Shown: positions 25,680 to 33,664, numbered from the stretch's first letter. The stretch is DNA of 64,000 nt from CAWBOV01 sp963790525 (GCA_963790525.1 CAWBOV010000002.1:558001-622000), one strand, 5' to 3'. Program-made: numbers and translations. Notes: generated from the sequence alone by a model not told the origin.

Positions 25680-26188
25680 GAGGAGCTCCTGGGTTCGACG
25701 GGGAACAGATCGGTGGTCAGCAGTGCAGCGGGTTCGGCCCGCAGGGTGGCCAGCGCCCGGGAGGCGTATCCCCGGACGGTTCCGACGGTGCAGCCGAGAA
25801 CGGTGGCGATCTCGGCATCGGACAGGCCGCCGTAGTACCGCAGCGCCAGCACGGCGCGCTGGCGCCGCGGCAGGCGGGACAGCTGAGCCTGCAGCGCGGC
25901 CCGGTCGGCGTGGGAGGTGGCGTGGTCCGGGGTGTCGTCGACGAGGCGGATCTCGGCCATCGGGATCACCCGCGCCCATGTGCGCCGCCAGGACAGGAAC
26001 TCGTTGACGAGCATCCGCCGGACGTAGACGGCCGGTGCGTCGAGGCGCTCGATCCGCTTCCAGTGCCGATGCGCTTTGATCAGCACCTCCTGGACGAGGT
26101 CCTCCGCGAGGCCGCGGTCGCCGCTCATCGCGGTACCGAGCCCGAGCAGCGGCCGCACCTGCGCGGCGGCGAAGTCGTCGAACGTCAT
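25676..26188 (-). CDS. SigE-family (ECF) RNA polymerase sigma factor
   Basis: 170 aa. Region 2: MSGDRGLAEDLVQEVLIKAHRHWKRI (~20-46). Region 4: LSRLPRRQRAVLALRYYGGLSDAEIATVLGCTVGTVRGYASRAL (~105-150), the SigE-family pattern. Start ATG at 26188; longer open frame to 26596 has no support. Divergent from the cysteine leader/rhodanese operon. Coupled to the TM protein downstream. Confidence 0.92.
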   Translation of the reverse strand: MTFDDFAAAQVRPLLGLGTAMSGDRGLAEDLVQEVLIKAHRHWKRIERLDAPAVYVRRMLVNEFLSWRRTWARVIPMAEIRLVDDTPDHATSHADRAALQAQLSRLPRRQRAVLALRYYGGLSDAEIATVLGCTVGTVRGYASRALATLRAEPAALLTTDLFPVEPRSSS

Positions 26189-26332
26189 GCCGGTTCCTGC
26201 CCGTCCGGGCTGTCTGTCTGCACGGCTACTACACGCAGCGTGCCGCGGAAACGTTGTGCGGTCGAGGCCACGGGTGGCCCGCCAGGGGCCGAACGGGTCC
26301 GGCGGGATTGGCAGCCGGGGCGCCGGGCGCGT

Positions 26333-26338
26333 TATCCT
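26333..26338 (+). promoter_or_regulatory. -10 box of leaderless cysteine-leader transcript
   Basis: TATCCT ends six bases before the leader ATG (26345); TTGGCA at 26308-26313 could be the -35 (19-base spacer). The spacing places transcription start at or next to the A of ATG, so the mRNA is probably leaderless. Confidence 0.6.
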
Positions 26339-26344
26339 CCCCGC

Positions 26345-26419
26345 ATGGGCCTTCTGCTCACCTCCCGCCGCGCGGTCGACCTGTGCCGCGTGGGCAGCTG
26401 CCTGTGTCGACTTCACTGA
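26345..26419 (+). CDS. Cys-rich leader peptide (Ms5788A type), cysteine attenuator
   Basis: 24 codons: MGLLLTSRRAVDLCRVGSCL then CRLH and stop. Cys at 14, 19 and 21. Short leaderless ORFs ending in clustered Cys codons precede the rhodanese-sseC operon in mycobacteria, where ribosome stalling at Cys codons in low cysteine raises downstream expression. Same downstream genes here. The 179-base C-rich, G-poor gap to the rhodanese gene (26420-26598) is consistent with a Rho- or structure-dependent attenuator. Confidence 0.85.
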   Translation: MGLLLTSRRAVDLCRVGSCLCRLH

Positions 26420-26598
26420 CACGGGTCTTCCCGCCTGCCCGGAGCAGCTGAGCGCGTCTCGCGCCTCGTCTCCGTCCACGCCTGCCAGATCCGTCCCGGC
26501 CACCCGAGCTCCGTTGCTCGGCCCCGCCCGGTCCGCGCCCGCGCGCCCTTTCAGCCCACCCACACATCCGCACCGCAATACCACCGAGGAGAACAACT

Positions 26599-27432
26599 AT
26601 GAGCCGCGCTGACGTGCTCGTCACGCCCGACTGGGCCGAAGAGAACCTGAACACCGATGGGGTGGTCTTCGTCGAGGTCGACGAGGACACCTCCGCCTAC
26701 GACGGCGGTCACATCACCGGCGCCGTCAAGCTGGACTGGAAGACGGACCTGCAGGACCCGGTGCGCCGCGACTTCGTCGACAAGGCCCAGTTCGAGGCCC
26801 TGCTGTCGGCCAAGGGCATCGCCAACGACGACACCGTCGTCCTGTACGGCGGCAACAACAACTGGTTCGCCGCCTACGCCTACTGGTACTTCAAGCTCTA
26901 CGGCCACGACAGCGTGAAGCTGCTCGACGGCGGCCGCAAGAAGTGGGAGCTGGACGGCCGCGAGCTGTCCAAGGACGAGGTCTCGCGCCCGGGCACGTCC
27001 TACACGGCCAAGGAGCAGGACCTGTCGATCCGCGCGTTCCGCGACGAGGCCGTGGCCGCGATCGGCGCCAAGAACCTGGTCGACGTCCGCTCGCCCGACG
27101 AGTTCTCCGGCAAGCTGCTCGCGCCGGCGCACCTGCCGCAGGAGCAGTCGCAGCGGGGCGGCCACATCCCGACCGCGCTGAACGTGCCGTGGAGCAAGAC
27201 CGCCAACGAGGACGGCACGTTCAAGTCCGACGAGGAGATCAAGGCCATCTACGCCGAGGCCGGCCTGGACGAGGCCAAGGACACGATCGCCTACTGCCGC
27301 ATCGGTGAGCGCTCGAGCCACACCTGGTTCGCCCTGCACGAGCTGCTCGGCCACCAGAACGTCAAGAACTACGACGGATCCTGGACCGAGTACGGCTCCC
27401 TGGTGGGCGTCCCGATCGCCCTGGGAGCCTGA
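26599..27432 (+). CDS. Thiosulfate sulfurtransferase (rhodanese), CysA2/SseA type
   Basis: 277 aa, two rhodanese domains. The N-terminal one (~20-125) is inactive-type; the C-terminal one carries NLVDVRSPDEF (~155) and the active loop YCRIGERSSHTW with catalytic Cys233. Transfers sulfane sulfur from thiosulfate to thiophilic acceptors in the cytoplasm. Start ATG follows GAGGAGAACAACT. Two bases separate it from sseC. Under the cysteine leader above, linking it to sulfur supply. Confidence 0.95.
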   Translation: MSRADVLVTPDWAEENLNTDGVVFVEVDEDTSAYDGGHITGAVKLDWKTDLQDPVRRDFVDKAQFEALLSAKGIANDDTVVLYGGNNNWFAAYAYWYFKLYGHDSVKLLDGGRKKWELDGRELSKDEVSRPGTSYTAKEQDLSIRAFRDEAVAAIGAKNLVDVRSPDEFSGKLLAPAHLPQEQSQRGGHIPTALNVPWSKTANEDGTFKSDEEIKAIYAEAGLDEAKDTIAYCRIGERSSHTWFALHELLGHQNVKNYDGSWTEYGSLVGVPIALGA

Positions 27433-27434
27433 TC

Positions 27435-27737
27435 ATGTGCGGAGCACCGGCGCAGACGCCGACCCTTCCGGCCCACATCGACCTCACCAAGGAGACCGTC
27501 ATCTACGGGCAGGTCACGAAGGACGGGTCCGGCGTCGCGTCGGCCTACGTCCGCCTGCTCGACGGATCCGGCGAGTTCACGGCGGAGGTGGTCACCAGCG
27601 CCACCGGCGACTTCCGCTTCTACGCCGCGCCGGGTGAGTGGACGCTCTCGGTCCTGGCGCCGGCCGGCCTGTCCGCCCGCAAGGACGTCGTCGCCGTCGA
27701 GCCCGGCCTCGTCGAGGTGGCCCTGCAGCTGGCCTGA
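27435..27737 (+). CDS. sseC: DUF1416 protein SseC
   Basis: 100 aa. MCGAP N-terminus, then a single beta-sandwich domain ETVIYGQVTKDGSGVASAYVRLLD ... TGDFRFYAAPGEWTLSVLAP, the SseC/DUF1416 family always found after this rhodanese in actinomycetes. Cys2 is conserved in the family. Probable sulfur metabolism partner of the rhodanese; biochemical role unknown. Confidence 0.92.
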   Translation: MCGAPAQTPTLPAHIDLTKETVIYGQVTKDGSGVASAYVRLLDGSGEFTAEVVTSATGDFRFYAAPGEWTLSVLAPAGLSARKDVVAVEPGLVEVALQLA

Positions 27738-27820
27738 TCGCAGACCCCTCCGGAGCCGGTCGGCCGACATCACGTCGGGCGACCGGCTCCTTGCTGCGCG
27801 GGGCATATATCCTCGGCGGC

Positions 27821-27922
27821 ATGCTGGAAGTCGTGTACCTCGTCGTTCTGATAGCCGCGTTCGTCGCCATCGGTGCGATGGGCGTCCTCGTGCTCGCCAA
27901 GCTCTTCACCGGCCAGCGGTGA
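27821..27922 (+). CDS. 33-residue single-TM protein
   Basis: A 33-residue protein starting MLEVVYLVVLIAAFVAIG and ending LAKLFTGQR: one hydrophobic helix of ~24 residues with a basic end. TATCCT at 27808-27813 lies seven bases before ATG, the leaderless pattern used for the Cys leader. Its stop overlaps the GTG of the nitrobindin-like gene (GTGA), so the two are coupled. Function unknown; the genuine promoter signal and coupling argue that it is real. Confidence 0.6.
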   Translation: MLEVVYLVVLIAAFVAIGAMGVLVLAKLFTGQR

Positions 27923-28458
27923 ACCCACTGCAGGTCGAGCCGGACACGTCCGATCTGCGGACCGGGCCGCCGCTGCACGACGACCTGCTGGCGCTGCTTC
28001 CGCTGCTCGGCGAGTGGACGGGGTCCGGGTCGGGGTTCGTGCCGGAGTCGGGCGAGCAGTTCCACTACGTCCAGCATCTGCGCTTCGCCCACGACGGGCG
28101 GCCGTTCCTCGCCTACCAGTCCCGGACGTGGCTGGTCGACGGCTCCGGAGAGATCATCAGGCCGGCCTCGCGGGAGTCAGGATTCTGGCGTCCCGGTGCC
28201 GGTCCGGACGACATCGAGGCCACCATCGCGCTGGCCACCGGGCTGACGCTGGTGTTCACCGGGCAGGTCGGGGAGCTGCGCTGGGAACTGGCCACCCGCA
28301 CCGTGGGGCGCACGCCCACGGCCAAGGCGGTGGACGGTGACCGTCGCCTGTACGGGCTGGTCGACGACGAGCTGGCCTACGCCCAGGAGCTGGCACCGGG
28401 CGGCAAGCCCTTCGCGCCCCACCTGAGCGCGCGGCTGCACCGGATCTCGCCCGTCTGA
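27919..28458 (+). CDS. Nitrobindin-like (FABP/DUF1794) heme-binding beta-barrel protein
   Basis: 179 aa. LLPLLGEWTGSGSG (~25-40) is the GxWxGxG motif of the family; YVQHLRFAHDGRPFLAYQSRTW and LTLVFTGQVGELRWELATRTVG follow the barrel order; conserved His near the C-terminus in FAPHLSARLHR. Actinobacterial nitrobindins bind ferric heme and handle nitric oxide/peroxynitrite. Same position as Rv0813c relative to sseC. Intact. Confidence 0.88.
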   Translation: MNPLQVEPDTSDLRTGPPLHDDLLALLPLLGEWTGSGSGFVPESGEQFHYVQHLRFAHDGRPFLAYQSRTWLVDGSGEIIRPASRESGFWRPGAGPDDIEATIALATGLTLVFTGQVGELRWELATRTVGRTPTAKAVDGDRRLYGLVDDELAYAQELAPGGKPFAPHLSARLHRISPV

Positions 28459-28469
28459 ACGACGGCCGC

Positions 28470-28680
28470 AGCTCGCGGTGACCTGGTCCGGGCAGTAGAC
28501 AGCCCCCGAACCTGGTCCGGCCCCTGCTGGTGCAGGGTGCCGGGTCAGCTGGACAAGGGCTGACGGTTCGGGGGCCGGGTGGCTGCCGGGTATTGCTCTC
28601 CGCGATCGGCGCGGGGGCCCTACCGGTTAGCAGGTCCGTCACTCAGCTGTCGACGCGATTAGCGGACAGCCACCTCACAA
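28470..28680. other. Densely base-paired intergenic region (structured RNA candidate)
   Basis: Between the convergent ends of the nitrobindin-like and pabC-like genes. GCCCCCGAACC (28502-28512) pairs perfectly with GGTTCGGGGGC (28565-28575), enclosing two hairpins with no spacer: 28517-28543 (CCGGC-CCCTGC, loop TGGT, one bulged T) and GTCAGC/GCTGAC 28544-28564. Directly after, GGTGGCTG (28578-28585) pairs with CAGCCACC (28667-28674) around CTCCGCG/CGCGGGG. No reading frame with support and no T-run on either strand. Strand of transcription unknown. The remaining 28681-28773 shows nothing clear. Confidence 0.5.
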
Positions 28681-28773
28681 GTCCCAGAAATATGCACCTG
28701 TGGACCACCTCCTCTCCGTGTACAGCCGACGGTACGAGAGCGGCGGTTCGGCGGCAAGCGATTTGTCCGGCCG

Positions 28774-29631
28774 TCAGAACCCGGCGAAGGCCGCCAGGCG
28801 TGCCGTCAGGTCGGGGTGCGCGCGGCGCGGTACGCCGTCGAGCTCGACCACCTCGGCCACGCCGCGGATCGAGGACGCCAGCCAGATCGCCTCCGCCGCC
28901 GCGAGGTCGGGCAGCGTCACCTCGGCGGTCGCACCCGTGAACCCGGCGCCCGCGGCATCCGCGAACAGCCCGGCCAGGGTCGTGCCGGCCAGGATCCCGG
29001 TGGCGCCGACCGGCGTCGTGAGCAGGGTCTGGCCGCCGTCGGACCAGAGGATCGTCGACGTCGGGGATTCGAGCACCAGGCCGTCGGAGCTGGTCCAGAT
29101 GACGTCCTCGGCGCCGCGCCGCTCGGCCTCACGCAGCGCGGCCATGTTGAGCGCGTAGGACAGGGACTTGACCCCACCGAGCAGCCAGGGCGCCGCCGCA
29201 TGCACGTCGGCCGGTGTACCGCGGGTGAGGGACACCGCCCGGACCCCCTCGGTCCGCTGCCGCAGGGAGTCGCCCTTGATCGGCGCGAGGGTGGCGAGCA
29301 CGGTGGGCTCGGTGCCGCCGTCGATCCCGCGCGTGACCATCAGCTTGACCGCCGTCTCACCCGGCTGGGTCCAGGCGTCGACGACCTGGTCGAGCAGCGC
29401 CCGGCACGCGGCGAGGTCGGCGGTGATGTCCAGCGCGGCGAGGGACCTGCCCAACCGCGCCAGGTGGGGGTCGAGGTTGTCGATGGTGCTGCGGCCCGAG
29501 GCGTCGGTGACGACGCGGCAGGTCTCGAAGCAGCCGTCGCCGCGGGACACGCCGAGGTCGTCCGCGCGGAGGACGGCGGTGGCCGGGTCGACCAGCCCGA
29601 GCCCCAGGACGCCGACGAGGAGTGTGCTCAC
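28774..29631 (-). CDS. Aminotransferase class IV, aminodeoxychorismate lyase-like
   Basis: 285 aa. PLP fold-type IV: DLGVSRGDGCFETCRV (~25-40), catalytic Lys in GGVKSLSYALNMAALREAERRGAED (~155), then EDVIWTSSDGLVLESPTSTILW and GATGILAGTTLAGL. The LESPTST reading (Glu-Ser for Glu-Gly/Thr) is as in actinobacterial PabC-like proteins. Would convert aminodeoxychorismate to p-aminobenzoate, or act on branched-chain/D-amino acids. GTG start. The folate-linked ygfZ gene lies a few genes away. Confidence 0.85.
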   Translation of the reverse strand: MSTLLVGVLGLGLVDPATAVLRADDLGVSRGDGCFETCRVVTDASGRSTIDNLDPHLARLGRSLAALDITADLAACRALLDQVVDAWTQPGETAVKLMVTRGIDGGTEPTVLATLAPIKGDSLRQRTEGVRAVSLTRGTPADVHAAAPWLLGGVKSLSYALNMAALREAERRGAEDVIWTSSDGLVLESPTSTILWSDGGQTLLTTPVGATGILAGTTLAGLFADAAGAGFTGATAEVTLPDLAAAEAIWLASSIRGVAEVVELDGVPRRAHPDLTARLAAFAGF

Positions 29632-29653
29632 GAGCTGCGACCCTATCGGTTGG

Positions 29654-30508
29654 TCAGCCGGACCAGCGGAAGCGGACGCCCTGACCGGGCCGGAGCTGGG
29701 CAGCCGTGTCCGCGGAGTCCGCGCGGAGCACGGCGATGACCGGGTAGCCGCCCGTCGTGGGGTGGTCGGCCAGGAAGATCAGCGGCTGGCCGGACGACGG
29801 CACCTGCACCGCGCCCCGGACGAGCCCCTCGCTCGGGAGCTCGCCGGGCACCGACCGGTGCAGCTGCGGCCCGGACAGTCGCGCGGCGATGCGGTTGCTG
29901 TCGGCCGACACCAGCCAGCGCGACCGGGTGAGCACGCCGGGGTCGGCGAACCAGTCCCGCCGCGGTCCCGGCAGGCACCAGAGCACCGCGTCCCCGGAGG
30001 TCGGGGCGGCGACCGGGGCGAGGTCGGTGTCGGGCATGCCGGGCAGGTGGCCGCCGCCGATTGCCAGCGCGTCGCCGGCACGGAGCGGTCGCGGCCCCAG
30101 GCCGCCGAGCAGGTCGGTGGAGCGGCTGCCGAGGACCGCCGGCACATCGATGCCGCCGCGCACGGCCAGGTACGTCCGCAGCCCTGCCCACGGCACGCCG
30201 AGGGCCAGGGTCCGGCCCGCCGCGAGGGTGAACGACGCGTTCACCCCCGTCGGGCGCCCGTCGACCGTGACCGGCAGCGGGGCGCCCGTGACGGCGACGA
30301 CGCAGCTCGCCTCAGCCTGTACCGCCAGGCCGCCGAGCGTCACCTCCAGCGCTGCGGCGCCCGGGGGATTGCCGACGAGCCGGTTCGCCAGCTGGTACGC
30401 GGCGCGGTCGGCGGCTCCGGACGGGCTCACGCCGAGGCCGGCCAGCCCCGGTCTGCCGAGGTCCTGGACCGTGGTGAGCGGGCCGGTCGCGCGCACCGTC
30501 ACCGTCAC
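29654..30508 (-). CDS. pxpC: 5-oxoprolinase subunit C
   Basis: 284 aa biotin-dependent carboxyltransferase-like protein (AHS2): TTVQDLGRPGLAGLGVSPSGAADRAAYQLANRLVGN at the N-terminus, LEVTLGGLAV, YLAVRGGID, RSTDLLGGLGPRPL, and IFLADHPTTGGYPVIAVL near the end. Acts with PxpA and PxpB in ATP-dependent opening of 5-oxo-L-proline to glutamate. GTG start overlaps the pxpB stop (GTGA). Confidence 0.93.
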   Translation of the reverse strand: MTVTVRATGPLTTVQDLGRPGLAGLGVSPSGAADRAAYQLANRLVGNPPGAAALEVTLGGLAVQAEASCVVAVTGAPLPVTVDGRPTGVNASFTLAAGRTLALGVPWAGLRTYLAVRGGIDVPAVLGSRSTDLLGGLGPRPLRAGDALAIGGGHLPGMPDTDLAPVAAPTSGDAVLWCLPGPRRDWFADPGVLTRSRWLVSADSNRIAARLSGPQLHRSVPGELPSEGLVRGAVQVPSSGQPLIFLADHPTTGGYPVIAVLRADSADTAAQLRPGQGVRFRWSG

Positions 30509-31146
30509 GGCCCGACCGCCCGGAACCGCACCCGCATCCCCGCCCGCAGCAGAGCCGGCGGGTTCCGTGTGGCGTCCCAGACGGTCAGGGCGGTGTGTCC
30601 GAGCAGCTGCCAGCCACCGGGCGATGCGCTCGGGTAGATCGCGCTGTACTCCCCGGCCAGGGCGACGGCGCCGGCCGGCACGCGGGTGCGGGGCTGCGCG
30701 AGCCGGGGGACGGCCAGCCGCGGATCGCCGCCCGTGAGGTAGGCGAATCCCGGAGCGAACCCGCAGAACGCGACCGTCCAGGGCGTCCCGGTGTGCGCCG
30801 AGACGACGCCCTCGACGCCCAGGCCCGTCAGGTCCGCCACCGCCGCCAGGTCCGCTCCGTCGTAGACCACGTCCACGGCCGTCTCGGGCCCGGCCGGCAC
30901 GGCATGGGGCGCCCGGTCCAGCGCCAGCAGGTGCGCGCGCACCGCCTCCAGGGGCGTACCCGGGACGACGGTCACGAGGACCGTCCGGGCTGCCGGGACG
31001 ACGTCGACCGTGCCGGGCGCGGGATGGCGGCGCAGCGCCTCGGTCAGCGCGAGCACGTCCCGGGACGTCGCCAGCTCGGCCAGCACCGCCTCCGCGCCGC
31101 ACGGCAGCAGGCGCAGCGCGGCGCCGCCCGCCGGTCGGGAGCTCAC
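30505..31146 (-). CDS. pxpB: 5-oxoprolinase subunit B
   Basis: 213 aa KipI/AHS1 domain: DVVPAARTVLVTV, VVYDGADLAAVAD, then the signature VAFCGFAPGFAYLTGGDPRLAVPR and RTRVPAGAVALAGEYSAIYPSASPGGWQLLG. GTG start overlaps the pxpA stop; overlap with pxpC as well, so pxpA-B-C is tightly coupled. Confidence 0.94.
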   Translation of the reverse strand: MSSRPAGGAALRLLPCGAEAVLAELATSRDVLALTEALRRHPAPGTVDVVPAARTVLVTVVPGTPLEAVRAHLLALDRAPHAVPAGPETAVDVVYDGADLAAVADLTGLGVEGVVSAHTGTPWTVAFCGFAPGFAYLTGGDPRLAVPRLAQPRTRVPAGAVALAGEYSAIYPSASPGGWQLLGHTALTVWDATRNPPALLRAGMRVRFRAVGP

Positions 31147-31904
31147 AGCTCGGAGAAGGGCGCGATCGTGACCCCGGCGCCGGTCAGGGCGATCCGGACG
31201 GCGCGGGCGATCTCGACGGCGCCGGGGGTGTCGCCGTGGACGCAGATCGACTCGGCAGTCACGGGCACGGTGCTGCCGTCGACGGCGGTGACGGTGCCGC
31301 GCGTCGCCATCGACACGACGCGGGCGGCGATCGCGGCGGGGTCGTGCAGCACTGCGCCCGGGTCGCGGCGGCTCACCAGGGTGCCCTCGGCCGTGTAGGC
31401 GCGGTCGGCGAAGGCCTCGGTGACCGTCCGCAGCCCCGCGTCCTCCGCCCGCCGGAGGAACTGCGACCCCGGCAGCCCCAGCACCGGCAGCGCGGGGTCG
31501 TACGCGCGGACGGCCGCGATCACGGCCTCGGCCTGGACGGCGTGACCGACCACGGCGTTGTACAGCGCCCCGTGCGGCTTGACGTACTGCACGCAGCTGC
31601 CGGCGGCTCCGGCGATGCCGTCGAGTGCCCCGATCTGGTACAGCACGTCGGCGGTGAGGTCGTCCGGCTCGACGTCGATGAAGCGGCGCCCGAACCCGGC
31701 CAGGTCGCGGTAGGAGACCTGGGCGCCGATCGCCACACCCGCGGCGACAGCGGACGCGCACGTGCGGCGCAGGGTGGACGGGTCGCCGGCGTGGAAGCCG
31801 CAGGCGACGTTCGCGCTGGTGATCAGGTCCACGAGGGCTGCGTCGTCGCCGAGCGTCCAGCGGCCGAAGGACTCACCCAGATCGGCGTTCAGGTCGATGC
31901 GCAC
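31143..31904 (-). CDS. pxpA: 5-oxoprolinase subunit A (LamB/YcsF family)
   Basis: 253 aa. MRIDLNADLGESFGRW, ITSANVACGFHAGDP (~30-45), QVSYRDLAGFGRR, VKPHGALYN (~105) and SICVHGDTPGA (~220) are the family blocks, including the presumed metal/substrate His and Asp residues. Detoxifies 5-oxoproline with PxpB and PxpC. First gene of the operon; divergent from the Fur-family gene. Confidence 0.95.
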   Translation of the reverse strand: MRIDLNADLGESFGRWTLGDDAALVDLITSANVACGFHAGDPSTLRRTCASAVAAGVAIGAQVSYRDLAGFGRRFIDVEPDDLTADVLYQIGALDGIAGAAGSCVQYVKPHGALYNAVVGHAVQAEAVIAAVRAYDPALPVLGLPGSQFLRRAEDAGLRTVTEAFADRAYTAEGTLVSRRDPGAVLHDPAAIAARVVSMATRGTVTAVDGSTVPVTAESICVHGDTPGAVEIARAVRIALTGAGVTIAPFSEL

Positions 31905-32012
31905 GCTTCACCCCCACGTCCGGTCCGGCCCGCCGACCCTATCCCCGCCCCGGCGGGTCGCCTATCCCGTGACGCCCCCCGGCGCGGGGCCGCGCGGCCT
32001 ACCCTGGCAGGT

Positions 32013-32567
32013 ATGGGGCCCTCCGACGATCTCGCCGTCGCGCTGCGCGAGCGCGGTCTGCGCATGACGCAGCAGCGCGAGCAGGTGCTGGACGCGGTGC
32101 GGACGCTCGGTCACGCCACCCCGGAGCAGGTCAGCCACGCCGTGGACGGGGTCGACGTGACCACCGTCTACCGCACCCTGGAGCTGCTCGAGGGCATCGG
32201 CCTGGTCGCCCACACCCACCTCGGCCACGGCGCGCCGTCCTACCGCCCGGCCGACGACCACCACATCCACGTCGTCTGCCACGACTGCGGCTCGGTGATC
32301 GACGCCCCTCCCGCGCTGGCCGATCCGCTGGTCGAGCGGCTGCGGGCCGAACGCGGGTTCGTCATCGACCTCGCGCACTTCACCGTCTTCGGCCGGTGCG
32401 CGGACTGCGTCGCCGCCGGGGAGCCCACAGCCACCCCGGCACGCGGTACGGCGCACCAGCACGGCGGGGACCATCAGCACGGCGGGGACCATCAGCACGG
32501 CGGGGACCATCAGCACGGCGGGGACCATGAGCACGGTGCGGAACAAACGGGAGGCCACGAACGATGA
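32013..32567 (+). CDS. Fur-family metalloregulator with His-repeat tail
   Basis: 184 aa. Winged helix ~10-80 (RMTQQREQVLDAVRTLGHATPEQ, VDVTTVYRTLELLEGIGLV), dimerisation/metal domain with DDHHIHVVCHDCGSVID and VFGRCADC: HHxH and two CxxC for structural zinc. After ~145 the chain becomes a tail of four to five HQHGGD units. Leaderless: TACCCT at 32000-32005, seven bases before ATG. Ends ATGA into ygfZ. Could be Zur/Fur/Nur-type; the tail hints at Ni or Zn sensing or storage. Confidence 0.88.
   Translation: MGPSDDLAVALRERGLRMTQQREQVLDAVRTLGHATPEQVSHAVDGVDVTTVYRTLELLEGIGLVAHTHLGHGAPSYRPADDHHIHVVCHDCGSVIDAPPALADPLVERLRAERGFVIDLAHFTVFGRCADCVAAGEPTATPARGTAHQHGGDHQHGGDHQHGGDHQHGGDHEHGAEQTGGHER
32454..32525 (+). 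repeat. 18-bp tandem repeat coding the His-rich tail
   Basis: Four 18-base units (CAYCAGCACGGCGGGGAC) encoding HQHGGD, nearly identical at DNA level, plus a diverged partial copy. Such identity implies recent expansion and possible copy-number variation between strains. Confidence 0.9.
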
Positions 32568-33618
32568 CACCTGATGTGACTGTCACCGATTCCGCCGCCG
32601 CCGTCTCCCCGCTCCTCGACCTGCCCGGCGCGGTTCCGGCCAGCGGCCTGGACGCCGGTACCGCCCTGCACTACGGCGACCCGTTCCGCGAGCAGCGCAC
32701 GCTGCTCGACGGCGCCGGGGTGGTCGACCTGACCCACCGCGGCGTCCTCGTCGTGCCGGGTGTCGACCGCCTCGGCTGGCTGCACTCGATCTGCTCCCAG
32801 CACGTCAGCGATCTCAGCGACGGTGAGTCCACCGAGGCGCTGGTCCTCTCGCCCCACGGCCACGTCGAGCAGCACTGGCAGCTCACCGAGCTCGGCGGCC
32901 AGGTGTGGATCGACGTCGAGCCGGGGCAGGCCGCCGCCGCCCTCGGATATCTCACGATGATGCAGTTCATGAAGCGCGTCGAGCCGGCCGACGTCAGCGC
33001 CGACTGGGCCGTCCTCGGTCTCCGGGCGCGTCGGCCGCCGCCGTGCTGGCCCTGGCCGGGTTGCCGGTGCCGACCCGGTGCACTCAGCCCTGGCGCTCGA
33101 CGGCGGCGGGTTCGTCCGGGCGGTCCGTGCCGACGCCTTCGATCTCGTGGTGGCCCGCGGTGCCGTGCTCTCGACGGCGCGCGCGCTGCTCGCGGCCGGT
33201 GCCGCGCCGGCAGGGTCGTGGGCGGCCGACGCCATCCGCGTCGAGCAGAGGCGCCCGCGCCTGGCGGCAGGAGACCGACCACCGCACCATCCCGCACGAG
33301 ATCGGCTGGATCGGCGTCGCCGTCCACCTGAACAAGGGCTGCTACCGCGGCCAGGAGACCGTCGCGCGGGTCCAGAACCTGGGCAAGCCCCCGCGCCGGC
33401 TGGTGCTGCTGCACCTGTCCGGCGAGCGCGACGAGCTGCCGGAGACCGGGACCCCCGTCGAGCTGGGCGGCCGGACGATCGGCTTCCTCGGCACCGCGGT
33501 GCACCACCACGAGCTCGGCCCGATCGCGCTCGCCGTCATCAAGCGGACCACCCCGGTGGACGCGCACCTGACGGTCGCCGACTCCGTGGCCGCGATCGAT
33601 CCGGGCTCGGACCTCTGA
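32564..33618 (+). CDS. ygfZ: Folate-binding YgfZ/GcvT-domain protein (three frame shifts)
   Basis: ~351 aa after repair. N-terminal GcvT-like fold (LVVPGVDRLGWLHSICSQHVSDL, VLSPHGHVEQHWQL), signature NKGCYRGQETVARVQNLGKPPRRL near 265 (KGCYxGQE), C-terminal barrel TIGFLGTAVHHHELGPIALAVIK. Helps assemble or repair Fe-S clusters using tetrahydrofolate. Shifts near 33017, 33074 and 33255; two behave as a lost base and one as a gained base. Start overlaps the Fur-family stop. Confidence 0.88.
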
Positions 33619-33664
33619 CGGCGCTCGCCCGGCTGTCCCGACGGGGAGCTGGCACAGTGGCGGT

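Noticed and set aside
26358..26690. Minus-strand open frame over the cysteine leader and rhodanese start
   Set aside because: No support; the plus strand has the leader peptide, promoter and rhodanese signals.
28530..28940. Open frame starting in the structured intergenic region
   Set aside because: Runs antisense into the pabC-like gene with no motif or ribosome site.
32454..32525. CRISPR-like repeats
   Set aside because: Units are contiguous 18-mers without spacers and code in frame for the Fur tail.
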